Source: Candidatus Cloacimonadota bacterium (GTDB lineage: Bacteria; Cloacimonadota; Cloacimonadia; Cloacimonadales; TCS61). From it: 17,560 nt of DNA. Location: the NCBI GenBank assembly GCA_029932755.1, contig JAOZPK010000041.1, positions 1 through 17,560 on the forward strand. The letters run 5' to 3'. Position 1 is the first letter of the stretch. Every line of letters begins with the position of its first letter. The notes beneath the pieces are model-generated. The model was not told the DNA's origin and did no database searches. It saw only the letters and a list, made by a program, of their open reading frames with translations. Both the position numbers and the translations under genes were made by a program. This document shows, in pieces, positions 1 through 7,579 of the stretch.

Positions 1-1187
1 CCGGCAGGATCGGGCATATCAACCGGATTATAGATAATTTTTTGTGAACCGTTTTCCATATTTATCAGGAATTTTACACTCGGAGTTGTTGTAATTATTA
101 GAACATTATATTCACGAGACAATCTTTCCTTCACAATTTCCAGATGAAGCATTCCTAAAAAACCACAACGAAAACCAAAACCTAATGCCAGTGAACTTTC
201 CGGCTCATAAGTAAGTGAAGCATCATTTAAACTCAATTTTCCAAGAGCATCTCGAAGGTTCTCATGATCATCTTTATCAAGCGGGAAAACACCACTATAG
301 ACCATCGGCTTGGGTTCTTCAAATCCGGGTAAAACTTCTGTACAACCATTTTCAGCAGTTGTTATTGTGTCTCCAACCCGTGCATCAGAGATATTCTTGA
401 TATTGGCAATAATGTATCCAACCTCACCTGTCTTAAGTCCTTTAGTTGGAACTTGTTTCAATCCCAAATAACCAATCTCTTCGATTGCATATTCCTTATT
501 TGTAGAGAGTAAGCGGATGCTATCACCTTTGTTCAGTTTACCATCGAATATCCTCACCAGAATTATCACACCTCTATATTTATCGAAATATGAATCAAAG
601 ATCAGAGCTTTGGTTGGTTTTTCTGAATCACCTGTAGGTGGCGGAACATCCTCAATTAGACCATCAATAAGTTCTTCAACTCCAGCTCCCGTCTTTGCAC
701 TGATCTTATAAATATTTTCCTGCAAAACACCAATATTTTCTACAATATCGTGTTCGGTTCCTTCCACATCAGCTTTTGGCAAGTCAATCTTGTTTATCAC
801 CGGAACGATCTCAAGATCATTCTCCATTGCCAAATACATATTACTCATCGTCTGAGCTTCTATTCCTTGTGATGCATCAACAATAAGAAGAGCTCCATCA
901 CAAGAAGCAAGACTGCGTGAAACTTCATAGGAAAAATCCACATGTCCGGGGGTATCTATAAGATTAAGAATATATGTTTTCCCATCTTTTTCATATTCCA
1001 TGCGGATTGCATGAGATTTTATTGTTATTCCGCGTTCTTTTTCCAGTTCCATATCATCCAATACAAGAGCATCATGAGAACCCATATCAATCACATCAGT
1101 AACTTCCAGCATTCTATCTGCAAGTGTAGATTTACCATGATCAATATGCGCGATAATACAAAAATTTCTGATTAAATCAATGTCCAT
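1..1187 (-). CDS. lepA: Elongation factor 4 (LepA), 5' part, cut by window edge
   Basis: Translational GTPase that back-translocates or remodels ribosomes. An open frame runs from ATG at 1187 to the left edge (395 codons) without a stop; the family is usually about 600 residues, so the C-terminal third lies outside. Visible G-domain motifs are G1 AHIDHGKST (13-21), G2 ERGITIK (51-57), G3 DTPGH (78-82), G4 NKID (132-135) and an SAK G5 near 160. The later stretch with GFRCGFLGMLH and the last visible residues VDMPDPA fit the LepA domain III region. The start is supported by GGAGG a few bases upstream and by the typical N-terminus just before IRNF.IIAHIDHGKST. It is divergent from the DrsE-like gene. 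LepA is very well conserved and the call is secure; nothing is odd apart from the truncation by the window. Confidence 0.97.
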   Translation of the reverse strand, partial: MDIDLIRNFCIIAHIDHGKSTLADRMLEVTDVIDMGSHDALVLDDMELEKERGITIKSHAIRMEYEKDGKTYILNLIDTPGHVDFSYEVSRSLASCDGALLIVDASQGIEAQTMSNMYLAMENDLEIVPVINKIDLPKADVEGTEHDIVENIGVLQENIYKISAKTGAGVEELIDGLIEDVPPPTGDSEKPTKALIFDSYFDKYRGVIILVRIFDGKLNKGDSIRLLSTNKEYAIEEIGYLGLKQVPTKGLKTGEVGYIIANIKNISDARVGDTITTAENGCTEVLPGFEEPKPMVYSGVFPLDKDDHENLRDALGKLSLNDASLTYEPESSLALGFGFRCGFLGMLHLEIVKERLSREYNVLIITTTPSVKFLINMENGSQKIIYNPVDMPDPA

Positions 1188-1206
1188 CAAACCTCCGAAC
1201 TAGTTT

Positions 1207-1236
1207 CAAAAACTTAAGTATCGGCTTATGTGTCAA
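1207..1236 (-). promoter_or_regulatory. Candidate lepA promoter
   Basis: On the minus strand TTGACA (1236-1231) is followed, 17 bases after the TTG, by TAAGTTTTTG (1216-1207). This resembles the TTG...TAnnTTTG arrangement of Bacteroidetes-type housekeeping promoters better than a classical -10. It lies about 20 bp upstream of the lepA start. The -35 box is a perfect match; the -10 is a judgement by eye. Confidence 0.45.
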
Positions 1237-1274
1237 CTATTTCATTACCGTATTAGACTTAATATATTTCATTC

Positions 1275-1304
1275 TTGACGCAATGTCTTTAGATATTTAC
1301 TTAG
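1275..1304 (+). promoter_or_regulatory. Candidate promoter of the DrsE-like gene
   Basis: CTTGACG (TTGACG at 1275-1280) is followed by a weak TACTTAGT-like -10 near 1298-1305. The same CTTGACG box is used in front of etfA (1989-1994), which supports both. Transcription would start just upstream of the GGAG-preceded ATG at 1349 and would exclude the in-frame ATG at 1283. Confidence 0.4.
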
Positions 1305-1348
1305 TGATATATATTATTTCCAAATATAATAAAGATATAGGAGTTTAT

Positions 1349-1891
1349 ATGGAACTTAATGAACAAATTGAAGCTTTAAAGCAAGATGTTGAAAATTTGC
1401 AGAAAAACTGTGCTAAGGATAAGTTAACCATGATCGTATTTTCCGGTGATTTAGATAAGATCATAGCAGCATTTATTCTGGCAACCGGTGCAGCATCTAT
1501 GGGAACCGAAGTATCTATGTTTTTCACATTCTGGGGCAGTGCAGCTCTCAGAGCCTCTCATAAGAAAGCAAAAGGCAAAAAACTTATTGAGAAAATGTTT
1601 GGCATTATGCTTCCAAAAGGATTCAAACACTTAAAACTATCTAACATGAACATGGCAGGTATGGGAACACAGATGATAAAGAATATCATGAAAAAGAAGA
1701 AGATCCCTTCTCTACAAGAAATGTTAATAATTGCTGAAGAACTGGGAGTACAGATCTCAATTTGTGAAATGTCAATGGATCTTATGGGAATGAAGAATGA
1801 GGAAATGATTGATTATAAACACCTGCGTTATTGTGGTGTAGCTACTTTCCTGAAAGATGCAAGTGAGAGCAAATCAACTCTTTTCATTTAA
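1349..1891 (+). CDS. DsrE/DrsE_2-family (DsrE2-like) protein
   Basis: A 180-residue protein of the DsrE/DsrF/DrsH-like superfamily, small Rossmann-like proteins that carry persulfide sulfur in sulfur relay. Residues 1-20 form a short charged helix (possible coiled coil). The fold starts at KLTMIVFSGDLDK (25-37), followed by the family's small-residue and aromatic stretch with FFTFWGSAALR (58-68). Cys139 in CEMSMDLMG is the expected sulfur-carrying cysteine. A further Cys162 in YCGVATFL is also typical; Cys21 is extra. The start at 1349 was chosen over 1283 because AGGAG precedes it and the upstream in-frame residues overlap the candidate promoter. No TusA, rhodanese or dissimilatory sulfite reductase gene lies beside it, so the sulfur donor and acceptor are unknown. 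It points away from lepA and is separated from etfA by 158 bp. Confidence 0.85.
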   Translation: MELNEQIEALKQDVENLQKNCAKDKLTMIVFSGDLDKIIAAFILATGAASMGTEVSMFFTFWGSAALRASHKKAKGKKLIEKMFGIMLPKGFKHLKLSNMNMAGMGTQMIKNIMKKKKIPSLQEMLIIAEELGVQISICEMSMDLMGMKNEEMIDYKHLRYCGVATFLKDASESKSTLFI

Positions 1892-1921
1892 ATGTGTTAG
1901 ATTATCATTTAAAAAATATCG

Positions 1922-1969
1922 TTTTAAGATAAATATAAATCATAGATATAATGAATAACTATCTTAAAA
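1922..1969. repeat. 10-bp inverted repeat between drsE-like gene and etfA
   Basis: TTTTAAGATA (1922-1931) and TATCTTAAAA (1960-1969) are perfect reverse complements separated by 28 bp. No T run follows on the plus strand, so a factor-independent terminator is unlikely. The right arm ends 19 bp upstream of the candidate etfA -35 box, which would suit an operator or activator site. Long A/T-only arms also arise by chance in DNA this AT-rich, so this is tentative. Confidence 0.35.
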
Positions 1970-1988
1970 ATCTAGAAAAAATTTAAGC

Positions 1989-2018
1989 TTGACGTAAGGA
2001 ATGATATTTTTATTTTTC
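1989..2018 (+). promoter_or_regulatory. Candidate promoter of etfA-amidohydrolase-queE
   Basis: TTGACG (1989-1994) is followed, 19 bases after its TTG, by TATTTTTC (2011-2018). This is a good fit to TTG-N19-TAnnTTTg and also gives a 16-bp spacer to TATTTT in sigma70 terms. The etfA ATG is 32 bp further on, behind a TAAGGAAA ribosome-binding site. Confidence 0.5.
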
Positions 2019-2049
2019 ATTTAAATTTTACATTAAGGAAATTGTAAAT

Positions 2050-3228
2050 ATGATTGAAGTAATTCGTGATAAATGTATAGGATGTGAGCTTTGTTTAAAA
2101 GCTTGTGCTTATGATGCAATTGTAATTATAGATAAAATTGCCGAGATCAATATGGATAAATGCACGCTCTGTGGGGCCTGTGTAAGTGCGTGTCCGTTCG
2201 ATGCGATTATTATTCGAAAATTCGGGCAGGACAAAATTGATAGAAGTCAATTTAAGAATATTTGGATTTTTGCTGAACAAAAAAATAATGAAATATCTCC
2301 GGTAGTTTTTGAACTTTTAGGAAAGGGAAGAGAATTAGCAGATCAGCGTGAGTGTGATTTGGTTGCTATTCTTATGGGTCATAATATTGAAGATCTTTCT
2401 AAAGAATTAATTGCTTTCGGTGCAGATAAAGTTATAGTGGTTGATGATCCAAGATTAGAAAATTTTCTGGATCTTCCCTATGCTAAAACACTTACGGAAC
2501 TTGCAGAAAAGTACATGCCGGAGATTATACTTTCGGGTGCTTCTGTGATGGGTCGATCTTTTATTCCACGAGTTGCTGTGGAATTACACACCGGCTTAAC
2601 TGCAGATTGCACAGGTTTGGAAATTGATCTCGACACAAATAATTTATTGCAAACCAGACCCGCTTTCGGTGGAAATATTCTGGCAACAATAGTTACACCA
2701 AATCATCTTCCTCAAATGGCAACAGTCCGCCACAAAGTAATGGACCCGTTAGAAAGAGATGATTCCAGGAAAGGAACAGTTATCAAAGAAACTATTGATT
2801 TTTCTGCATTGAAAGACGATACAAAATTCTTAGAATTTGTAAAAGATGAATCACAAGCAATTAACCTGGTCGAAGCGGATCTTGTGGTTACCGGTGGTAG
2901 AGGTTTAAAGAATAAGGACAACTTTGTAATAATTGAAGATCTGGCTAAGGTTCTTGATGGTGCTATTGGAGCTTCCAGAGCGTCTGTAGATGCAGATTGG
3001 ATTTCATATCCACATCAAGTTGGACAAACTGGAAAAACTATTAAGCCCAAAATATATATTGCTATTGGAATCTCCGGTGCAATTCAACATCTGGCAGGAA
3101 TGCAATCCTCAGATTACATCATTGCAATTAACAAAGATCCTGATGCTCCTATTTTTAAAGTTGCCGACTTGGGATTGGTTGGTGATTTGTTCAAAATAGT
3201 TCCGCAAATAACAAAAAAATTAAGATAA
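2050..3228 (+). CDS. etfA: Electron transfer flavoprotein alpha subunit with N-terminal 2x[4Fe-4S] ferredoxin domain
   Basis: A 392-residue FAD-binding electron carrier subunit. Residues 1-55 are a bacterial ferredoxin domain with two cysteine sets, C9-C12-C15-C19 and C38-C41-C44-C48. The second is followed by Pro, the first by Ala instead of the usual Pro. From about 69 (NIWIFAEQ) comes the ETF N-terminal domain. From about 278 comes the FAD-binding domain, with VVTGGRGL (279-286), GASR (307-310), HQVGQTGKT (322-330) and IAIGISGAIQHLAGM. Ferredoxin-fused EtfA is known from flavin-bifurcating complexes such as Acetobacterium LctC and CarE, but the fusion alone does not prove bifurcation. Oddly, etfB, normally adjacent, is not in this window. 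The stop is one base before the next ATG, so it is cotranscribed with the amidohydrolase and queE. Confidence 0.93.
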   Translation: MIEVIRDKCIGCELCLKACAYDAIVIIDKIAEINMDKCTLCGACVSACPFDAIIIRKFGQDKIDRSQFKNIWIFAEQKNNEISPVVFELLGKGRELADQRECDLVAILMGHNIEDLSKELIAFGADKVIVVDDPRLENFLDLPYAKTLTELAEKYMPEIILSGASVMGRSFIPRVAVELHTGLTADCTGLEIDLDTNNLLQTRPAFGGNILATIVTPNHLPQMATVRHKVMDPLERDDSRKGTVIKETIDFSALKDDTKFLEFVKDESQAINLVEADLVVTGGRGLKNKDNFVIIEDLAKVLDGAIGASRASVDADWISYPHQVGQTGKTIKPKIYIAIGISGAIQHLAGMQSSDYIIAINKDPDAPIFKVADLGLVGDLFKIVPQITKKLR

Positions 3229-3229
3229 T

Positions 3230-4429
3230 ATGAAAATTAAAGTTGATTCCTGTGTTTGTAATCCTGAAAAGATAATTAAAGGTGCAAACATAAGGATCAA
3301 TAGTTCATTTCTCAAAGATATAAATGTACAATTTGATTGTTCAAATTCCATTGCTTATCCTCCTTTTATTAACAGTCACGATCATCTTATAAGCAATTGG
3401 TACCCAAAAGCAGGTTTTGGTAAAACATACCCTAACGTAAACATCTGGGTTGAGGATATGAAGAAAACAGATTCATTCCTCGAAAGAAATAAGGTCTGGA
3501 TAAATGATGGCTCTTTTAATCTCACTCAAGAAGCTGCAAATCAGATCGTGTTATTGGGAATCTACAAAAACTTATTTTCCGGTTGTGCTGTTGTACAAGA
3601 TCACATTCCAAAACAAAAACCATCCTACTATGAAAATAATCCAATAAATGTTCTTGAGAATTATACTCAGCATCATTCTCTTTCCATGGGCAACTGGTGG
3701 GGAGGTGACACAGCCGAAGAGGAATATGTAAAAACAAATGGTAATGTCCCATTTATTATGCATCTTGGAGAAGGAAATGATGATCTTTCAAGAAAATGTT
3801 TCCCAAAGTTGAAAGAGATGAAATTACTCAAATCTAATACTCTTCTCATTCATGGGATCGCGCTGAATAGAGAGCAGATTAAAGAATGTGCAGAAAACGG
3901 GACTTCCATCTGCTGGTGTCCTAATTCAAATTATTATCTAATAGGTGAAACGCTTGATATAGATGCATGTTTGGGATATGGTGTAAATGTTGTTTTAGGA
4001 ACCGACTCCACAATGTCCGGGAGTGTTAATCTTTTGGAAGAGCTTAAATTTGCTCACCAGAAATTCCCGCATATTCCTATGAAGCAGATATTCAAAATGA
4101 TCACAACAAATGCAGTAAAAGCGCTCAAACTTCCAAAAAAATACGGAACAATTACTGAATATACATCTAACTTATTGCTAATTAAAAAACATGATAAAGA
4201 ACCATTTAGAAACTTACTTTCAACCCAAATTGAAGATATTGAGCTTCTTATTCATCAGGGGACTCCAATATATGGTGATGTTAAATTTTTGAATGAATTC
4301 GAGATAAATGAAGATGACTATTATTTCTTTGGAGAAAATAGATTTGTATTTGGACATCCGGAAAAGATCACAGATTCAATAAATAAGAAACTAGGGTACA
4401 AAAAAGATTTCCCTTTCTTACCTTTTTAA
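3230..4429 (+). CDS. Amidohydrolase-superfamily protein, deaminase-type (ATZ/TRZ-like)
   Basis: A 399-residue metal-dependent hydrolase. It has the full metal set of the superfamily: H50-x-H52 in INSHDH on strand 1, H178 in MHLGEG, H208 in LIHG and D259 in LGTDS. The H178-x-x-E181 spacing (HxxE) is the signature of the deaminase and chlorohydrolase branch (guanine, SAH/MTA, TRZ-type), where Glu shuttles the proton. N- and C-terminal segments flank the barrel as expected for the beta-sandwich. The substrate cannot be read from the sequence. The start is one base after the etfA stop with no clear Shine-Dalgarno sequence, and its own stop abuts the queE ATG, so translation is probably coupled. 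Given queE downstream, a purine- or deazapurine-like substrate is conceivable but is only an inference. Confidence 0.85.
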   Translation: MKIKVDSCVCNPEKIIKGANIRINSSFLKDINVQFDCSNSIAYPPFINSHDHLISNWYPKAGFGKTYPNVNIWVEDMKKTDSFLERNKVWINDGSFNLTQEAANQIVLLGIYKNLFSGCAVVQDHIPKQKPSYYENNPINVLENYTQHHSLSMGNWWGGDTAEEEYVKTNGNVPFIMHLGEGNDDLSRKCFPKLKEMKLLKSNTLLIHGIALNREQIKECAENGTSICWCPNSNYYLIGETLDIDACLGYGVNVVLGTDSTMSGSVNLLEELKFAHQKFPHIPMKQIFKMITTNAVKALKLPKKYGTITEYTSNLLLIKKHDKEPFRNLLSTQIEDIELLIHQGTPIYGDVKFLNEFEINEDDYYFFGENRFVFGHPEKITDSINKKLGYKKDFPFLPF

Positions 4430-5071
4430 ATGTTAAACATATCAGAGATATTCTGCAGTATCCAGGGTGAATCAACTTATTCTGGATTACCTTGTATTTT
4501 TATTAGATTAGCAGGTTGTAATTTGCGTTGTGATTACTGTGATACAACTTATAGTTATGAAAGTGATATTTCACTTTCTATAAATGACATCATTACAAAA
4601 GTAAAAGAGTACGATCCTGTAAGATTAGTTGAAATAACCGGTGGTGAACCACTTCTGCAATTAGAAGTTTACCAACTTTTTGATTCATTACATAAAGATG
4701 GATACACTATTCTTTTAGAAACAAATGGATCAATTTCACTAAAAGATGTACCTGATTATGTAATTAAAATTGTTGATGTTAAATGCCCGGGAAGTGGTGA
4801 GGAAGAAAGTTTCTTAATTAAAAACCTCGAATACATAAATGAAGAAAAAGATGAGATCAAATTTGTATTATCCGATAATTTTGATTATAATTGGGCAAAA
4901 GATTTTATGATTAAATATAAACTTAATGATTATGAAATTCTCCTTTCACCTGTTTCTGAAAAACTCGAATCACAAGGCCTTGCAAAATGGATCATTGAAG
5001 ATAAACTTCCTATAAGAATGCAATTACAATTACATAAAATTATCTGGGATAAAGATAAGAGAGGAGTTTAG
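4430..5071 (+). CDS. queE: 7-carboxy-7-deazaguanine synthase (QueE), radical SAM
   Basis: A 213-residue radical SAM enzyme that converts 6-carboxy-tetrahydropterin to 7-carboxy-7-deazaguanine in preQ0/queuosine synthesis. Its features are the QueE-typical N-terminus EIFCSIQGEST (6-16), the cluster motif C30-x3-C34-x2-C37 in GCNLRCDYCDT, the SAM-binding TGGEPLLQ (70-77), and the QueE C-terminal signature with MQLQLHKIIW. The length is normal. The ATG directly follows the TAA of the amidohydrolase (TAAATG), with no Shine-Dalgarno sequence, which indicates coupled translation. None of queC, queD or queF is in the window. It probably ends the transcript; a short hairpin (5089-5108) follows. Confidence 0.95.
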   Translation: MLNISEIFCSIQGESTYSGLPCIFIRLAGCNLRCDYCDTTYSYESDISLSINDIITKVKEYDPVRLVEITGGEPLLQLEVYQLFDSLHKDGYTILLETNGSISLKDVPDYVIKIVDVKCPGSGEEESFLIKNLEYINEEKDEIKFVLSDNFDYNWAKDFMIKYKLNDYEILLSPVSEKLESQGLAKWIIEDKLPIRMQLQLHKIIWDKDKRGV

Positions 5072-5088
5072 GAAAAAATATTTGTAGG

Positions 5089-5108
5089 GACGATTACCCT
5101 TAATCGTC
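5089..5108. repeat. 8-bp hairpin downstream of queE
   Basis: GACGATTA, loop CCCT, TAATCGTC: a perfect stem with a 4-base loop, 18 bp after the queE stop. It is followed by TAAAAAGTTTTA rather than a real T run, so it may be a weak terminator or one of the palindromic intergenic repeats of this genome. Confidence 0.5.
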
Positions 5109-5150
5109 TAAAAAGTTTTAGCAGGGTCAATTCAGAGAATTAAACATATT

Positions 5151-5254
5151 CCCGTCATCTCGCCCGTTCTCCGTAGCAAAGATACTACGAAGGATGAAAG
5201 CCTGTTGAGAGATCTCGATCACTTCAACAACAAACACGTTCAGGAATGAACGTG
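5151..5254. repeat. Composite palindromic intergenic repeat
   Basis: This stretch holds several small symmetries: ATCTC (5157-5161) against GAGAT (5209-5213); CGTAG (5172-5176) against CTACG (5185-5189); the self-palindrome GAGATCTC (5209-5216); and a perfect 8-bp hairpin CACGTTCA-GGAA-TGAACGTG (5235-5254). The style (GTCATCTCG ... GAGAGATCTCG) matches the widespread GTCAT-TCG...GAGAT-type extragenic repeats of FCB genomes. No coding potential is evident. It lies between convergent genes, so it may act in transcription termination. Confidence 0.5.
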
Positions 5255-5271
5255 CAACATCATTGTTAGTT

Positions 5272-7515
5272 TTATTTTAGTAACAGACACTTCTTGCCGG
5301 CAATTGCTTTGCCATCCACTTTTAACTGATACATATAAATTCCTGATGAAACAGGCTGATTGTTTTTATCAGTTCCATCCCAAATTACAAAATGCTGACC
5401 CGCTGAAAGCTGATTAGCTGAATCGCTGACAAGCTGTTTCACTCTTTGCCCTTTAATATTAAAGATTTCAAGATTCACAAAATCGGAATTTTGTTTTACT
5501 GAAAACGAAATAGTTGTTTCAGGGTTGAAGGGGTTGGGATAGTTAGAAAGTGTAATCTCAGGTTTTGGGAATTCATCATCTACTGAGCTGGGTACATAAG
5601 TATATTCAAACAAACCAATGTTAGCCATTTCATTTGTAATAAGATAATTTATTCCATTATGTTCAATCAAATTAATGTTGTAGATATAATTCAATCCATT
5701 GAATATTGCAATTGGCTCTGTACTATTTGGCTTGTTTTCATATACTCCGAGAATATGATATATTTTTGCAAAGATAAGGTCATCATGTATTTCAATATCT
5801 GTTCCCCATAAAGGTTCAAAATACAACTCAGGATTGAGGGGATTATTCAACTTAAAAATCTGACCAGTATAATATATTGTACCTCTAGTTGTTAAATAGC
5901 CTTCTTGACCATTTAAACCTCTACATTGTGTAAAATTGTATATGTCATTTGCAATAAAGGGTACATTTTGCTCCAATCCATCAATTACAAGTAAATCATA
6001 ATAATCCTCACCATAAGTTATATACGCAATTGAATTGATTACAGCAATACTATTTAAGTTCAATGTTGAAGGTAATCCATATTCAAATAATTCAACAGCT
6101 TCTCCTGGCTCAGAGATATCATATTTCTTCAATATATTTGTTAGATAATTGCATAGATAAATTGAGTTTGGATCATATTCATCGATGATGCAATTTGTCC
6201 ATGCAAAATCAGATTGATTGTCTAATGTAATTGTATTTCTTAGAATCGGATTCTCAAGATCAATTACATCATAAATTTCGTTACTGAAATTCTCATAGTT
6301 CTTCAGTAACATCCAGTTACCTTGTTTATGTATAAACCGAAATTTTTTGTTATCAAACCATTCACCTAATTCAATATGATTTAGGGGATCTTCAATATCA
6401 AATAGATAATATCCGATTCTATGTTTTCTTGCTATCAACTTATTATTGTGAATAGTACCTATAGTGAATCTTTCATAATCATAATAACTTTCTAAATGCA
6501 CAATAGAGTTGTTTTGTATTTCATAATGTTGAATGCCATAATTTGTAAAACTTACATAAAGGTTATTCTCATAACTATCACAAGCTAAACCAGAAAAACC
6601 ATTTCCTATTGAAGAATCTACTAAAACCGGATTGTATATATCAGAAAAATCAATAAGCTGTAAAGAACCCGAAAAAAAAATAATAGCAGTATCATCCATA
6701 ATAGAATACTGCATATTACCTGCCATATAGACTCCTTCTGGAAGTGTATATCTGGAAATATATTGCAAATGTGTTGCATCACTTATATCCCAGAAAGTGA
6801 TATTTCTTAAATTTACTGCTGTTAAAATTGTATCATTTATTACTTTGAAATGATCAAAAGGATAATTACCATCAGAATATGCTGAGACATCAATGATTCC
6901 TATTACTTCAAACTCATCTGGAGGATTATATTGTTCAATATAAAATGTTAAACCATCCTGTCTTAATAGTAGACTGTCATTTACAACCTGATGATGATTG
7001 TCTGAAATAACCTGACCAACATATCCTAACTCAGGTAAAGTATAGAAATCATAATGAAAACCTTCTGAATCTAACCATTTCATGATCATATTGTCACCAA
7101 ATGAAAGTATTGAACCTGAATCATATAATTCTGTATATTCTAATTGATCAACTATTGTAGGATTATTTAAATCACTTATATCAACTTTATAAATGATAAT
7201 AAAGTAACCAGGAATAATAGAATTATTTGCATAGTATCCAGAAATTATAAAACAATATTGATCATTTACTACCATATTTAGAGGATCTGAAATAACAAGT
7301 GAAGAGATATCGGAAATACTACCATCTAAATGGATTTCATAGATTTCTAATCCATTTAGTGTTAAATATAGAAGGTTATCATTAATTATGTGAATACTAT
7401 TAGATCCCGACATTGATTGAGCAAAAGCTAATTCACTAATCTTATCAATTTCAAATTCTTGTGCTGAAATAATTGTGAATATAACGAGAAAGGTAATAAT
7501 TAATATTAATTTCAT
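5272..7515 (-). CDS. Exported beta-propeller-like protein with C-terminal T9SS/FlgD-Ig-like sorting domain
   Basis: A 747-residue secreted protein. Residues 1-18 form a classical signal peptide (MKLI then a hydrophobic run, likely cleaved after SAQ). The middle (about 20-640) contains repeated units in which phrases such as WDISDATHLQYI, LIDFSDIYNPVLV and YKVDISDLNNPTIV recur. These are LVIVD-type repeats that build a beta-propeller, with no catalytic motif seen. Residues 659-747 (from YPNPFNPETTISF through IFNIKGQRV, WDGTD, VSSGIYMYQL) form the Ig-like C-terminal domain typical of cell-surface proteins of Cloacimonadota and related phyla, and imply type IX-like export elsewhere in the genome. 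A GAGGAG Shine-Dalgarno sequence precedes the ATG. The role is probably adhesion, binding or surface display; the partner is unknown. It lies downstream of the small exported protein, with a hairpin in the 64-bp spacer. Confidence 0.85.
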   Translation of the reverse strand: MKLILIITFLVIFTIISAQEFEIDKISELAFAQSMSGSNSIHIINDNLLYLTLNGLEIYEIHLDGSISDISSLVISDPLNMVVNDQYCFIISGYYANNSIIPGYFIIIYKVDISDLNNPTIVDQLEYTELYDSGSILSFGDNMIMKWLDSEGFHYDFYTLPELGYVGQVISDNHHQVVNDSLLLRQDGLTFYIEQYNPPDEFEVIGIIDVSAYSDGNYPFDHFKVINDTILTAVNLRNITFWDISDATHLQYISRYTLPEGVYMAGNMQYSIMDDTAIIFFSGSLQLIDFSDIYNPVLVDSSIGNGFSGLACDSYENNLYVSFTNYGIQHYEIQNNSIVHLESYYDYERFTIGTIHNNKLIARKHRIGYYLFDIEDPLNHIELGEWFDNKKFRFIHKQGNWMLLKNYENFSNEIYDVIDLENPILRNTITLDNQSDFAWTNCIIDEYDPNSIYLCNYLTNILKKYDISEPGEAVELFEYGLPSTLNLNSIAVINSIAYITYGEDYYDLLVIDGLEQNVPFIANDIYNFTQCRGLNGQEGYLTTRGTIYYTGQIFKLNNPLNPELYFEPLWGTDIEIHDDLIFAKIYHILGVYENKPNSTEPIAIFNGLNYIYNINLIEHNGINYLITNEMANIGLFEYTYVPSSVDDEFPKPEITLSNYPNPFNPETTISFSVKQNSDFVNLEIFNIKGQRVKQLVSDSANQLSAGQHFVIWDGTDKNNQPVSSGIYMYQLKVDGKAIAGKKCLLLK

Positions 7516-7542
7516 TGCAACTCCTCTACTTTACATAGTGTC

Positions 7543-7570
7543 TCTGGCAGCACTTTACAGTGCTACCAGA
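7543..7570. repeat. 12-bp hairpin repeat between two exported-protein genes
   Basis: TCTGGcAGCACT (7543-7554), loop TTAC, AGTGCTaCCAGA (7559-7570): 11 of 12 positions pair. On the minus strand it follows the stop of the 127-residue gene by about 10 bases but has no T run after it, so it is at best a weak terminator. On the plus strand it is followed by AGTTTTT. It looks like a dispersed extragenic palindrome. Confidence 0.55.
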
Positions 7571-7579
7571 AGTTTTTAT

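Noticed and set aside
215..1175. Several plus-strand open frames (215-400, 517-711, 942-1175)
   Set aside because: They are antisense to the strongly conserved lepA frame and have no recognisable domains or ribosome-binding sites.
1283..1348. In-frame upstream ATG at 1283 as the start of the DrsE-like protein
   Set aside because: It has no Shine-Dalgarno sequence and overlaps the candidate promoter; the ATG at 1349 has AGGAG and matches the expected protein start.
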